Shown piece after piece: positions 19,776 to 30,716 of a stretch of 64,000 bases of DNA. The position numbers and the translations under genes were made by a program. The stretch covers positions 83,822,722 through 83,886,721 of the forward strand of contig NW_024609884.1 in assembly GCF_016920785.2 (NCBI RefSeq), written 5' to 3'. Numbering within the stretch: the first letter of the stretch is position 1; the number at the start of each line of letters is the position of its first letter. Source of the DNA: Ixodes scapularis. Lineage: Eukaryota; Arthropoda; Arachnida; Ixodida; Ixodidae. The notes beneath the pieces were generated by a model. It was not told the DNA's origin and ran no database searches. It saw only the letters and a program-made list of their open reading frames with translations.

Positions 19776-20576
19776 GTTGGACATGATTGTAAACCTGAGA
19801 CTGGGGCAGGAAGAGAACACAACAGAAGGTAGTAAAAGAGGAGGCAACGTCTCAAACTCAGCTGCAAAGTTTATTTCGAACACGCTTTATATACCCCATC
19901 TCCAACGCCGTCTCTACAAAAAAAAAAAAAAATATCACATGACAAGAGGACAATGACACTTCGGTAAACCTTCTCTTATCTCCCTTCACCTTGGCTGTGG
20001 GACACTCACTCAAACTCTTGTCTTACGCTTGTAAAGTTTTTTTTTTTTTTCTTTTCTTTTTTTTTGTTGTAGTACTAGTGTTGTTTATATGTGTATCCTT
20101 GGACTTGTTCGAGAAAGTCGCTGTGTTATCCATTTGTGGTTCGTGGTAGGAGGGCAATGTCGTTCTCATTTTTGGATATGGCCCCAGTTCCGGCTGTTAG
20201 CAGTGTATAGTATTGTTTCTTTGGACTGAATGATTTGTTAGAGGTAACGCACCTTTGAAGGTCAAACCCTTTATTTGTGTTCAGTAGTGTTTTCACCTAC
20301 GTTCGCCGGGTAGGGGAGGTTATGCTAGAATGTAGCCCTTTGTGTGAGTGTCCCACAGCCAAGGTCAAGGGAGATGAGAGAAGGTTTACCGAAGTGTCAT
20401 TGTCCTCTTGTCATGTGTTTTTTTTTTTTTTTTTGTAGAGACGGCGTTGGAGATGGGGTATATAAAGCGTGTTCGAAATAAACTTCACAGCTGAGTTTGA
20501 GGCGTTGCCTCCTCTTTTACTACCTTCTGTTGTGTTCTCTTCCTGCCCCAGTCTCAGGTTTACAATCATGTCCAAC
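19776..20576. repeat. 801-bp long inverted repeat with 236-bp arms
   Basis: The left arm (19776-20012) and right arm (20341-20576) are near-identical inverted copies. The outer ends are GTTGGACATGATTGTAAACC and complement; the inner ends are GTGAGTGTCCCACAGCC. Each arm read in right-arm orientation contains GTATATAAAGC (TATA-like), GAAATAAAC and a T-run. The 328-bp spacer has no ORF. It could be a DNA element with long terminal inverted repeats, or two LTR-like copies in opposite orientation; the ends lack clean TG...CA. A transcript would fold into a long hairpin. Confidence 0.75.
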
Positions 20577-20735
20577 ATAGAAATAGTTTGGAGAATCGGA
20601 CGGAACCTTGGTCAGCATAGCAACAATGCTGCAGCATCTCCTTGACCCGTGGTGCCCCCAGAAGTAAAACAAAAAAAGAGGGGGGGGGGGGGGGGGTTGG
20701 ACTTGCATTTTTTTTCTTTGGAAAAAGGGGGGGGG
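20577..20735. repeat. Poly(G) tracts
   Basis: G17 at 20680-20696 and G12 starting at 20727, with a T-run between them. Confidence 0.9.
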
Positions 20736-20920
20736 GGGTATTTCTGAAGAAATGTAACGAAATACATTTCATCGTGCTTGTATAGCGATACAAATAAATA
20801 TTCCAAATGTATTTTGATAAAGGAAAACAGATACTGACGAAAAAAATATATTGTGATACAGAAATAGATACAAAATGTATTTATGAAATACTATCGCGAT
20901 ACTGTTTTGCCCTGCTCTTC
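20736..20920. repeat. Phrase repeat of the AAATAC type, copy 3
   Basis: AAATACATTT, GATACAAATAAATATTCC and GATACAGAAATAGATAC phrases end at GATACTGTTTTGCCCTGC, whose complement GCAGGGCAAAACAGTATC parallels the start of copy 1. Confidence 0.5.
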
Positions 20921-21303
20921 CCTCCAAGATAAGCACGAGGCATTCTTTAATGTTCCAGCTTTCCAACCGCGCCGGTTCTATTCTATTCTGTCACCGTGCA
21001 GGGATTCGAGTTCTTCAGTTTCAACGTTATGCTACTCGTAAACAACTCACGGAGAGTGTTATGTCCAAACCGCAGTGACTGGGCCTCACGGTGAGGCAAC
21101 AGAAAGCCAGTCATCGTGGCTCAAATCTGACGCTGAGGAAAAGGGTCTAATAAACCCCTTTTCCGTGAAGTGCGCTATCAAAAGCGTTTCACGTGGGCGA
21201 ACGCCTCCATAGGTCGTCTTTTTTTTATTAATTTTTATCTTATTTCTTGAAATAAGATTAACGTGCAACGATAAACTTTCACGGCGTTGGTTTAATCACT
21301 GTG
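20921..21303. other. No gene; one short hairpin
   Basis: GGAAAAGGG...CCCCTTTTCC lies near 21136-21164. Nothing else. Confidence 0.35.
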
Positions 21304-21478
21304 TCTAAAGGTACGTCGGACGTACCCGGAACCCGAAGTCTAAAGATACGTCGTACGTATCCGGATCCCAGAGTCTAAAGATACGTCGTACGTATCCGGA
21401 TCCCAGAATCTAAAGATACTTCGGACGTACCCGGATCCCAGAGTCTAAAGATACGGCGGACGTAACCGGGACCCGGAG
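21304..21478. repeat. 35-bp tandem array, 5 copies, with internal dyads
   Basis: Five units of exactly 35 bp: TCTAAAGATACGTCGTACGT followed by ATCCGGATCCCAGAG, with 1-6 changes each. Every unit contains a near-palindrome (GGTACGTCGGACGTACC or GATACGTCGTACGTATC) and most have a GGATCC-centred dyad. Confidence 0.95.
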
Positions 21479-22042
21479 TACCTGGGCGTAGCCGCGATTA
21501 TCATTCGGGGTGTTCGTAGTACGTATACGGCAAGTAGTATGCCATATGCGTCGCCGACCCCGAGTTCAACGGACTCAACCGGCCCTACTGACGAGTTTCA
21601 AGAGCAATGTTCAAAATATAGTACGAAACTGACGAGACATGAACCATCGTGTGCCGTTTCCGACCGTTTCCTTCACTGGCGGTCGAAGTTTCGTTTCGTA
21701 CAGACGTGTAAAAAGCATGCAGTGTGTGAAAAAGGATGGGCGGCTCACGGCTCCTGCCTACCGAATTTTGCGCTTATATGATGCAACGTTCCTTTACATG
21801 CACCTGCTAACGTTAAAAAAACCGACAAGAAGCGAGCACTGCCGAGCAGTTTTCGGGTTTTTCCTCGTTAATGACCCTGGAAATGCAAAGCCGGTGCTGT
21901 CCTAATTCTACGAACTAGAAACGAGTCATCTCAGCTTCTAGTGCATTCTACCACCAGCATAGGAGGACCGCGTTCACGTCACGTGCAAGATATGTACACC
22001 ATACTAGACTAGACTAGACTACCCTATTGTACGTCTGGTACA
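21479..22042. other. No recognisable gene; CTAGA microsatellite
   Basis: (CTAGA)n at about 22003-22021. A small frame at 21539-21781 is unrecognised. Confidence 0.35.
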
Positions 22043-22440
22043 CTGATCTCAATGACAGTTGCTGGATCGCGCATCCCCGCTCCGCGAGTGCGGCCACCAT
22101 GCGCATGCCGTTTTTTTTTTTTTTGTTTTTTTTTGTTTTTTTGCTAGCGTTGCAGAGGCCGGCGGCAGCGTGCTACAGACACGTTTTCTACTCGTTCGTC
22201 GTCATTCGCCGAACACGTTCTTTAAGATCATGTGTGAGGCGTGATACTTGCCGTTGAGAACACGTGAAAATTTTTACGAAAGTGCAGTGTCGCAGGAAAA
22301 AGGCACAACTCATCGAAAGCAAGTTTCGCCGGTCTCGCGGCGTGATCAAAGCTTCCTTGGTACGCCGAGTGCAGCATCTTTGTGCCTTCGCACGCTTGGA
22401 TACCGATCAAGAATCGACGCCGCACCAAGATTCTAAAGGT
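22043..22440 (+). repeat. Three-copy dispersed repeat, copy 1
   Basis: Starts CTGATCTCAATGACAGTTGC. It contains a T-rich tract, GGCGGCAGCGTGCTACAGAC, GTTTTCTACTCGTTCGTCGT, CATTCGCCGAACACGTTC, GAGAACACGTGAAAAT and GCAAGTTTCGCCGGTCTCGC. It is inverted relative to copy 2 (23185-23601) and parallel to copy 3 (23645-23990). No ORF is conserved among the copies. Confidence 0.8.
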
Positions 22441-22535
22441 GTGTCGCGCGTAGATGTCTTCCGACCATATATATATATCGGCCACGGAGTTCTGGATCGG
22501 CCAGCTGCTCCGGTGAGTTGCTATCAGTAAAGGGT

Positions 22536-22631
22536 GGGGGGGGGGGGGGGGGGGAATCTGTACGTGCACTTGTACTATTAACCATGGCCAGAGGCGGATG
22601 CAGGAATTTCCTGAGGGGGGGGGGGGGGGGG
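22536..22631. repeat. Two poly(G) tracts around a hAT-like terminus
   Basis: G19 at 22536-22554 and G17 at 22615-22631. CAGAGGCGGATGCAGGAATT just before the second tract looks like a hAT terminal repeat (CAGNGGCGGA type). No second end was found. Confidence 0.6.
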
Positions 22632-22639
22632 AGGTTAGG

Positions 22640-23184
22640 TGTTTCAGCGTACCATATGTTTAGGAACCCCATCCCCCTCTCCCTCTTTTCACACCCTAAA
22701 TTTTACACATGCAGAATTCAAGAGTGAGGTCAGGACATCCGGACCCCCCCTCTACATCCGGCTATGTTCCAAATCTACTCTAATAGATCACATGGGAGGA
22801 CGAATAGAGCAACGTTGTGGAACAAGGAGCGTTTTTGAAGTCAAAAGTACAAGACGGCGAGAATAAAAATCTTTGAAGCGCGGTTCATATGGTTGTGTGC
22901 AATCTGTTGACCAATCGCAATTAAGCGAGCCGCGCTCAAATGTAAAGTGCAATTAAGTAAGTTGATAATGAGCCAGCACTGAGCACTGATCAGTGATGAG
23001 GAGCTGTTGTGCGCAGTATTATGTAAATTGTCTAAGGACAAAAAAAAAAAAAAGACATACCTTCCCCCCGGTTCTGTCGCTACTGGACGCGGGGTTAAGC
23101 TCGCTTCTGGACCGCGAGTGCCGCAAATACAGTCGCCAGAGTAAAGCAAGACGCTGATTCAGAGGCGCATATGGCTTCACGCTC
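22640..23184. other. Spacer of the inverted repeat pair
   Basis: Contains an A15 run at 23040-23054. No gene recognised. Confidence 0.35.
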
Positions 23185-23601
23185 ATTGCACTCGCAAAAC
23201 ACATCCACACGGCGTCGTTTCTTGATCGGTATCCAAGAGTGCGAACGCACAGGGACATAGGACTTCGGCGTGCGAACGAAGCCTTGAACACGCCGCCAGA
23301 CCGGCGAAACTTGCTTTCGACGAGTGGTGCCTTTTTCCAGCGGCACTGCGCTTCCGTAAACATTTCCACGTGTTCTCAATGGCAAGTAGCATGCCTCACC
23401 CAGGATCTTAAAGATCGTCTTCGGCGAATGACGACGAAAGAGTAGAAAACGTGTCTTTAGCACGCTGCCGCCGGCCTCTGCAACGCTAGCAAAAAAATAA
23501 ATAAAAAAATACGGCATGCAAGATGGCCGTCCGGTGGCCGCACTTGCGCTGCAGCGAACTAGCGGGGATGCGCGATCCAGCCATTGTCATAGAGATCAGT
23601 T
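23185..23601 (-). repeat. Three-copy dispersed repeat, copy 2 (inverted)
   Basis: The complement of copy 1, from GATCGGTATCCAAGAGTGCG through the CGAATGACGACGAA core to GTCATAGAGATCAG. With copy 1 it forms a palindrome spanning about 1.56 kb. Confidence 0.8.
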
Positions 23602-23644
23602 GGTCTCATACATATAGAAAAATAATTTCCCACGGGAGTATATG

Positions 23645-23990
23645 TGCTTCCCCGCTTGGTCACTGCAGCGCGAGTGAAGCCACCGGACGGCCATCTTGCT
23701 CATTGTCAAATTTCGGTTTTGCTAGCTTGGCAGGGGCTGGAGGCAGCGTGCTCGAAGACACGTTTTCCACTCGTTCGTCGTCATTCGCCGAAGAAGTTTC
23801 TTGTGACCTTGTGTAAGCGTTGAGACTTGCCGTTGAGAACACGTGGACATCTTTACGAAAGCGCGGTGCTGCAGGAAAAAGCGCAACTCGTCGAAAGCAA
23901 GTTTCGCCGGTCTCGCGGCGTCATCAAAGCTTCCTTGGCAAGTAGAAGTGCTGCGTCTCTGTGCCTTCGCATGCTTGGATGCGAAGGCAC
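23645..23990 (+). repeat. Three-copy dispersed repeat, copy 3
   Basis: Parallel to copy 1: CACCGGACGGCCATCTTGC, GGAGGCAGCGTGCTCGAAG, CGTTCGTCGTCATTCGCCG, GTTGAGAACACGTGGAC, AAGCAAGTTTCGCCGGTCTC. It ends next to a SINE fragment. Confidence 0.8.
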
Positions 23991-23999
23991 AGAGCCAAA

Positions 24000-24075
24000 C
24001 ATGAGCACAGCCAAACACGCGCCGCCCGTTTCGATCTGGATGAGCATATCGTACCGGCGCGCTAAATTTCTCGCC
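24000..24075 (+). repeat. SINE body fragment
   Basis: CCCGTTTCGATCTGGATGAG, CGTACCGGCG and TAAATTTCTC match the middle of the SINE at 16477. Both ends are missing. Confidence 0.55.
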
Positions 24076-24358
24076 CACGTCGGAGACACCAGTCGCCTCT
24101 TGAGAGGCTTGTCTCTCACCTTTCTTCTGTTTTCTTGCATATATTTTCACGTTTTCTTCCCTGTCTCAGGTTTAAACGTCATGATGAATACGCACTAGCT
24201 CACCTGCACGTTGACCATTTTTGCTTTAACTTTCCACTGCCTAAGCACATAAACACAAATTACGGTGTATTCGCAAACAGATTTTCTACACAGAAAAGAG
24301 CATCGTAATCGCGTTTTGAGGTCACGTGCGCCAAGTCACGAATGCTTGCTAATCCCTA

Positions 24359-24718
24359 TACCTCGTCTCACCCTACGATGGACTAAAGGCAAAAGCTATG
24401 AACCACCAGATCCAATCACGAGCCACTTAGAAAATGCCTGTTATTTGGCTTCAATGCCCGCGTCTAATGGGGATTGGCAGACAGAGGTTCGAAATGAACA
24501 GTACTGAGTGACTGACCAATTTTACATCGCAAGGAAAGGCACAACATACACCTCTTTGCAGTGTCGAAGTTACAGAAATGATGCAGCACTTTTTGATTCG
24601 GAGCATTATTCGTCCACTCCTAATCAATGTTAAGCATGTCATAGTTTAATGTGTAATGAGATTGGACCTGGCGGCCTCTGGCTTTGACCTTTAGTCCATC
24701 GTAGGATAAGACAGAGTA
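24359..24718. mobile_element. Mariner-type MITE
   Basis: The ends are TACCTCGTCTCACCCTACGA and an imperfect complement, with GATGGACTAAAGG.CAAAGC shared by both arms and GGTCCAATC-type sequence further in. TA flanks lie at 24357-24358 and 24719-24720. The right TA is also the first dinucleotide of the next element. Confidence 0.65.
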
Positions 24719-25500
24719 TAGGGCTCCGTGTTTTCGGAGTTTATTTTTCGTAAAATTCGGAGGGTGTTTTTCGGAGTTTATTTTTTGCCGAAGATTCAGA
24801 GTTTATCGGAGTTTATATTTTTTTTATTCCCAATTCTCCGAAATTCGCAGTTTAATTTCACTGTGTTTCCTATTAAAAATAAATAAATAAATAAATAATA
24901 ACCGAATGTAAACTTATGCCAGATAAAAAAGAAGACGCGCTTGTATCAATTCAAATATTTTCAGTTGAATTTGGCGTTGGTGCCATTGCCATTGGCAATA
25001 CTAATTTATCCATCGGATTTAAAAATAGCGCGAAAAAACGAGGACCAGACTAAGAAGTGACACGGACGTAGCGCTGTTTGTCCGCGACAAAAGTCACACG
25101 CAAGTGGCACTTCAATAAACGCCGATACCTTAAAATCAATAAACTCCCGGAGGTAGTCGCGAGGAAGCTCGTAGTCATCCCATCCTATTTCATCAATCTA
25201 GCCCGCGGCCGCGTGAGGTGGAGTGGTTAAGGAGTTAATAGAGATTTTGAACTGCCCCTCTTCCCAATTTTATACAATCCCTATGGTCCATAGCTTTCAC
25301 TGTTACCAATACACGCCCTTTCCTTTCTCTAAATCACAAATCGCATGGCCCAAACCGGAAACCAAAAGAGTGGCTTTGGTCGTGACCCGAATGTACAAGC
25401 TATTGTACAAGCTACAACGCCATTTCATCGAACGCCGTTTCATCAAATCGCTAAGGGCCGTTTCACCGAATTTCTCTGTATCGAGTTTTGGGGCATAACA
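24719..25500 (+). mobile_element. hAT-like element, truncated copy
   Basis: Begins TAGGGCTCCGTGTTTTCGGA with repeated TCGGAGTTTAT phrases. From about 25100 it matches the complete element at 52070-52969 (AAATCAATAAACT.CCGGAGG, GAAGCTCGTAGTCATCC, GAGGTGGAGTGGTTAAGGA, CCATAGCTTTCACTGTTACC). The right end is lost; after about 25390 it runs into a GCCGTTTCATCGAA phrase repeat. Confidence 0.65.
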
Positions 25501-26248
25501 GTGCTTTATAGATGTTTTACCTTACATTTGTTAAGACTAAGGTAGTCACTTGTGAAACTGTTTTTAGGGTGGAGCCAAATTACTAGAAATAAAAGTTTTT
25601 ATTTACACAATGATGAAACAAAGACAAGAAGTCTTAAAACGACCCATTAGGCTTAGCGTGCGTGGAGAAGGGGCAGTTGGAAAATTCAGCAGAGACACTT
25701 AAGACTGCTTACGTGTAGGAATCCGAAAGCATTCATACACTCAGCGCATTCCTACGGGCAGCGCTCCACGTCTTCCTTTTTCACATGGCGCTCCGGACGT
25801 GACACTCACGCTCCCCCACTTCGCAGGCGCGGCGAATCCCGCCGGCTTCCGTGACGAAGCATCTGCATTGCTGTGCTTTACTTAGTGTTTTATTTCTGAG
25901 GCGCGTCCGTTTTGACCTTGAATGGCCGGCCGGCTTCCGTGACGATGCATCTGATATGACGCGTCATAGCCAATGGAACTTTAAATGCCGTTTCGCCCAG
26001 TCAATAGGCATTTAGGTGCCATTTCTCGCTGCTACAGACGCCGCCGGCTTCGCTCTATGGAACAGTTAATGCTTTCGCATTAAAAGTGAGAAATCAGGAG
26101 CTAGGCTTCTCTGCGCATCGATAATAACTTGTTTGCCCCAAGCGCCCTGGTATCCCGCATTTTTAAAGCAAAAGCATGACTATCTCGTGGAGCGGACTGG
26201 AGCTATCAGCTTTTGAAGCCTGGCGTCTGTAGCAGCGGTTTGATGGAT
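25501..26248. other. No recognisable gene
   Basis: GCCGGCTTCCGTGACGAAGC occurs near 25841 and again, with a change, near 25930. Nothing else. Confidence 0.35.
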
Positions 26249-26330
26249 AGGCTCCCATTGGCTGGCTCGCGCCTTAGTTTCAAGGAACGAGGCTCCCATT
26301 GGCTGGCGCGCGTCATAGTTTCAAGGAACG
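26249..26330. repeat. 41-bp tandem duplication with CCAAT boxes
   Basis: Two copies of AGGCTCCCATTGGCTGGC...AGTTTCAAGGAACG (period 41). Each has an ATTGG (inverted CCAAT) motif, so promoter relevance is possible but unsupported. Confidence 0.8.
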
Positions 26331-26465
26331 CCACCTCATGGTGCTGCGGGCCACGCGCCAGCAGCGCACCGGTAAAAGGAGCACGGTGGCGCGCGCTTTG
26401 AAGCTTCTGCTCCTCTTGACACCGACGAAAAATGGCGGCACCTCAAGCATCTACATCGTCGGCGG

Positions 26466-26519
26466 TCAGTGGCGGATCCAAGGGGGGGGGGGGGGATCCA
26501 AGGGGGAGGGGGGGGGGGG
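26466..26519. repeat. hAT-like terminus with poly(G)
   Basis: CAGTGGCGGATCCAAGG followed by G-runs and a second GGATCCAAGGGGG. This resembles a hAT terminal repeat that has expanded. No partner end was found. Confidence 0.5.
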
Positions 26520-26826
26520 TTGATTAAAAGAGACAAATGCCAACTGCATGACTTCATTGAGTCTGACTTTAAGCGCTGTTCCGACCGCCTCTGGGAATAT
26601 GTTAGGTATAGTAGGCCATCCAGTAGAGCTGATACTATAGCTTTGAAGACTCGGACAGGTCATGTCTCTGAGCGATTGAGTGTCTGTAATATCTTTGCAA
26701 AACACTCCTCATCAATAGGAAATCCCAATGTCCCTCAGTCCAACAACGCAACCCTGTGTCCTGAAAATCCCCTTCTGATTTCAATTCCTGTATTGACTAT
26801 TGATGACGTGGCCTTGACCACAAAAG

Positions 26827-26866
26827 AACATGCCCCCCCCCCACCCCCCACCCCCCCCCCCCCAAA
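26827..26866. repeat. Interrupted poly(C) tract
   Basis: About 38 C with two A interruptions, followed by A10. It lies inside the LINE relic. Confidence 0.9.
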
Positions 26867-27194
26867 AAAAAAAGTGGGGAAGTTGGGATTCCGGCCTTTG
26901 TTGTTAAAAGGTGTTCTGATATCTTAGCTCCTGTACTGCATCACATTTTAAGCATATGTCCTAAAAAAGAAGTGCATTTCCTTCGGCGTAGAAAACTGCT
27001 TTGGTTGTGCCAGTGCACAAATCTGGAAGCTCCACATGTGTCGATAACTACAGAGCAATTGCATTGTTTTCTGGTTTTTCAAAGGTTTTTGAAAAAATAA
27101 TCTTTAAGCGTGTGAGTTTTATTTTTCAGCAGACGCTCACTTCAAATCAGCACGATTTTTGACGTGGACGATCTGTTGAAACAAATCTTGTAAT

Positions 27195-27239
27195 CTTTCT
27201 AGAGTTTGTAAAACCCGTGGTTTTACAAACTCTAGAAAG
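27195..27239. repeat. Perfect 21-bp-arm palindrome inside RT
   Basis: CTTTCTAGAGTTTGTAAAACC and its exact complement are separated by CGT. It lies between the RT segment reading VIFLEFVKP and the motif-A block, so one arm is an inverted copy of the other made in place. Confidence 0.9.
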
Positions 27240-28435
27240 TCGGTCCCGTGGTTAAGTTGATGTTATTTATTTTGACTGTTCGAAGGCGTTTGACCTCGTA
27301 GATCACAATGTATTGTTGTTGAAGCTGTTACGTATGGGTATTTTTTGGGTTTCTGCGACTGGTTTGCTAGTTATCTTAGCGAACGCTCTAACATGCTTTC
27401 CTACTTAAGATGCCAATCCTTCCCTTATCTGTTGAACGCAAGGGTACCACAAGGCCTAACCTTGGACCTTTGCTTTTCAATATTTTAATACTTTTTAATA
27501 TTTTGGTAAATGATCTTGTGACTCGTGTGAGCGACTCAGTGATGCTTCAGTTCGCTGATGACGTGAAAATGTTTTGTAGTATCCACACGGCCTGTGGACT
27601 GCGAATTGTTACAAAAAGATGATGATGCAATTCATCTGTGGTGCTGTGCGAACTCGCTGGTTTTAAACCCCACCAAAACTAAGGTTGACTCTTTTTCCCG
27701 TAAGGCAAATGGTTGTTGCTGATCCTTACACATTAGACGGCTCTAAAATTTCTAGAGCTTCTGTTGTACGTGACCTTGGCATTTTGATCGACTCACGCCT
27801 GAACCTTAGCTATCATGTTTCTAAGGTTATCATTGATTCCTTGCGCATCCTGGGCGTAATTTCACGCATTACCCGTAAGTCCGGAATTACACCCGCATAC
27901 TGAACCTCTTTCGGTCTTTGTTTCTATCACGGTTGGATTTTTGTTCTCCAGTATGGAATTCTTTTGGGTGTCAGTGAGGCGCTGAGGTTGGAGTGTGTAA
28001 GGAGACGGCTTGTGAGAATTGTCTACGATCGCCACAATGGACCGAGTGTTTTTTTAACGATTTTGAGCTTCTTTTGGAAACTTTGGTCTATTGCCTATTT
28101 TGGCCAGACGACTTGTTCGCGACATGGTGTTTTTATATAAGTTGCTCAATGCTGTTACTGGTTTCCAGGTGTTATTGAGTAGAATCTCAATTCATGTCTC
28201 CCAGCGACAAAATAGATCTGCGTCTTTTTTATCCTTCTTACTTAGAATGTAGTCTTCCGCTGACACGGATGATGCTCTTGCACGACAAGTGTTTTAACCC
28301 TGACGCGGTCTTTTTCACTTCTATTGAAAAGTTCGAGAACAGTATACTATTAAGGATTGCAGTGCAGTATATAAATTTTAGTGCTATCTCATTTTGTGCA
28401 AGGCCCTAAAGCTGTTTGGGACACAATAGAGCTTG

Positions 28436-29136
28436 GATTAATTGATTGATCGAAGAACAGCCAGTGGCCTTTTTGTTGAAACACGAAGAAAACACTGAGA
28501 CAAAGAATATAAACAAGAGAGGGGAATCAAGGAGTCAAAAGGCATAAAAAGCGACAAGACAATAACACAAAAAAGTGAAGACAAACATTAATGCAGATAA
28601 ATACACATTCAATCAGTCTACAGCAGTATACATTCCCCAACTTGCTCCAAGAACAACCGTAGCGAAAAAAACAAGAACACTATCAACTGCGTAACAATAA
28701 TAATAACAATAATAATAATAATATTAATAATAATAATAATTTATTCACAAATGCATCGATCTCCAAGTTGATGATCGAGGCAGGTCAAAGCCAGCAGGCG
28801 CTTGTGGAGCCTGACTCAGTATTAAAAACAATCAGCATTAAATAATTAAAAATCTAGTATTTCAGAATCATTTTGAAAAGACAAAAGTCAAACTTCCTCC
28901 TTTGGTGAATTTTGACCAAGTGTGGGCAAGTTCCTACATGTGACCTACTAACGTATTTTTGAGAAACTTGATATCACCAAAAACCTCACACCTAGTCCTT
29001 TTAGTGCATACAAATTAAATAACATATGTACAAAATAAGATCCGTTCTAAACAGGGGGCCCCCAAAAGGATTGGCAGGGTTTTTTTCACTGCAAAAATAA
29101 ACTAGGCATTGCCGCTTTCTCATTTTCACTTAAATC
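28436..29136. other. No gene; AAT-type microsatellite
   Basis: (AAT/ACA)n at about 28697-28742. The rest is AT-rich and unassigned. Confidence 0.4.
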
Positions 29137-29398
29137 ATGTAGCCCTAGCTGAACCAGATGCCAAAGTTTTAGCACTAACCGTTACTTTATTCGAGAGTTA
29201 CACGGGATTTTTAAAAATTTCTAATGGAAAAATGCCCGCCGACAAAGCTCTCGAATATATCCTATGGCACCAGTTACCGAAAACGGGTGAAAATGGGAAT
29301 CATTTTCACATTGACATTTTCAGAAAATCACAACTTCTGAATAATATAACGGTTAGTGCTGAAACTTTGGCATCTGGTTCAGGCCGCTAGCGCTACAT
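29137..29398. mobile_element. Hairpin MITE
   Basis: The ends ATGTAGCCCTAGCTGAACC and the complement of ATGTAGCGCTAGCGGCCTGAACC continue through AGATGCCAAAGTTT.AGCAC and TAACCGTTA. Arms are about 50 bp. No ORF of its own. Confidence 0.75.
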
Positions 29399-30716
29399 TT
29401 TGGCGGAGAATAAAAGTTCGGCGATATGTATTTTAGTTTTTCGGCGAAAACAAGTAAATATTTAAGGGTTAGGCGATGTATATTTGAATGAGGAGATGTT
29501 TCAAAGACCTAGTAAATTTGAAACCTATTTTCATAAAAAAACACCCCTTTTATTTGCTTCATAATTTACTGGTAAGATCGAATGATTGTGTTTTATAAGG
29601 AAATATAAATTTAAAACAAAATATAGTATTTTGTTTCTATGAGCGCAATCGAAACTTGAAACTTATTAGTAGTGCATTCTGAGAGCGTTCTCACATTAGT
29701 GATATTCTGGAAAATACTGTGGCATTAATATGTTTAATTACGTCAAAATAATACTTAACATATACGCCTAAAAATACCTGAATGAAATTGTGCGCAATGC
29801 TAGGTAAAAATGATTTTAGCCCGCAATAAAGCTTGTAGTTTTCCAACGTACATTTCACAAGATTCAAGCTTTATTATAGGTTATATACACAAAATAGTAC
29901 ATTTTATTTACATTTCACGATAGATCGCGAAAATACCTTGGTAAATGAAGCAAATGTATATAACACATTTTAATTTGAACAAATAGTATTGAAATTATAT
30001 AAAATAAGATAGCTACAATTGATCTTTCATTTGATTCAATGTCATTAAAATATATTCAATAGTCCTCACGTAAGAACTGGCAAAACTTAGCCGAAAATAA
30101 CAAATGGGAGATTGCTCAGGCATTTTGTTCTATTATTTTAAAATAAAATATTTGCTTTCTATTTCATTTAACATAATGAAATACATTTTGAAGGTGTCAA
30201 GAAAAGACCTAGTGAATTTGCTTGAAAAGTGACAAAATAGCGAGCAACTTGCGATACCCGAAAGGTGGGAGGAAAACGCCTTCTGTACTGGCCTCTGCCG
30301 CTTCAATGGTAAATAACATCAAAACAAAACTACAAAAAAATCCGCCAAGCTTGCCTTTTGCGTTCTCTTTCATTTCAAGAATGGGCCCCAAAAATAACGT
30401 ATTTTTCTAAAAATTAAAATATCGCACCCAAACCTGCTTGAATTCAGACGAAAACATCCAGATACGTTTTACACTTTTATAGCAATATGGTATGCATGTC
30501 CAAGAGCGCGGCTGGGTATCGAGTATGGTTATCGGAGATATCGAAACTATCTATCCAAACTGCCTAACTTGGTCAACACCTGAAGGAGTACAGTTGTCTG
30601 TAGGTACAGCATTTATCTAGGCACTTTAATTTAACAAATATGGAGCGCCTTCCTGCGAAAGAATATTTTTAGACAAAACCACTTGACTGGGGAAAAAACT
30701 ATGGACGACCCAAGGC
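29399..30716. other. AT-rich DNA, no recognisable gene
   Basis: A small inverted pair (AATAAAGCTTG / CAAGCTTTATT) lies at about 29824-29876. Otherwise nothing. Confidence 0.35.

Larger units (their letters stand above)
26530..28435 (+). pseudogene. Decayed CR1/L2-type LINE (RT region to 3' end)
   Basis: Reading across frameshifts: an RT-upstream segment at 26520-26820, then VPVHKSGS...DNYRAIALFS near 27010-27070, motif A DCSKAFDLVDH near 27277-27310, motif B VPQGL.LGPLLFNI near 27450-27480, and motif C QFADDVKMF near 27550-27575, then C-terminal LDFCSPVWNS and later blocks to about 28400. It ends at an ATTGATTGAT-rich tail typical of this LINE group. It has several stops, a poly(C) tract (26827-26866) and a 45-bp palindrome (27195-27239) within the RT. 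5' truncated and non-functional. Confidence 0.75.

Noticed and set aside
19776..20576. Pair of LTRs of a retrotransposon
   Set aside because: The two copies are inverted rather than direct, lack clean TG...CA ends, and enclose only 328 bp without gag or pol.
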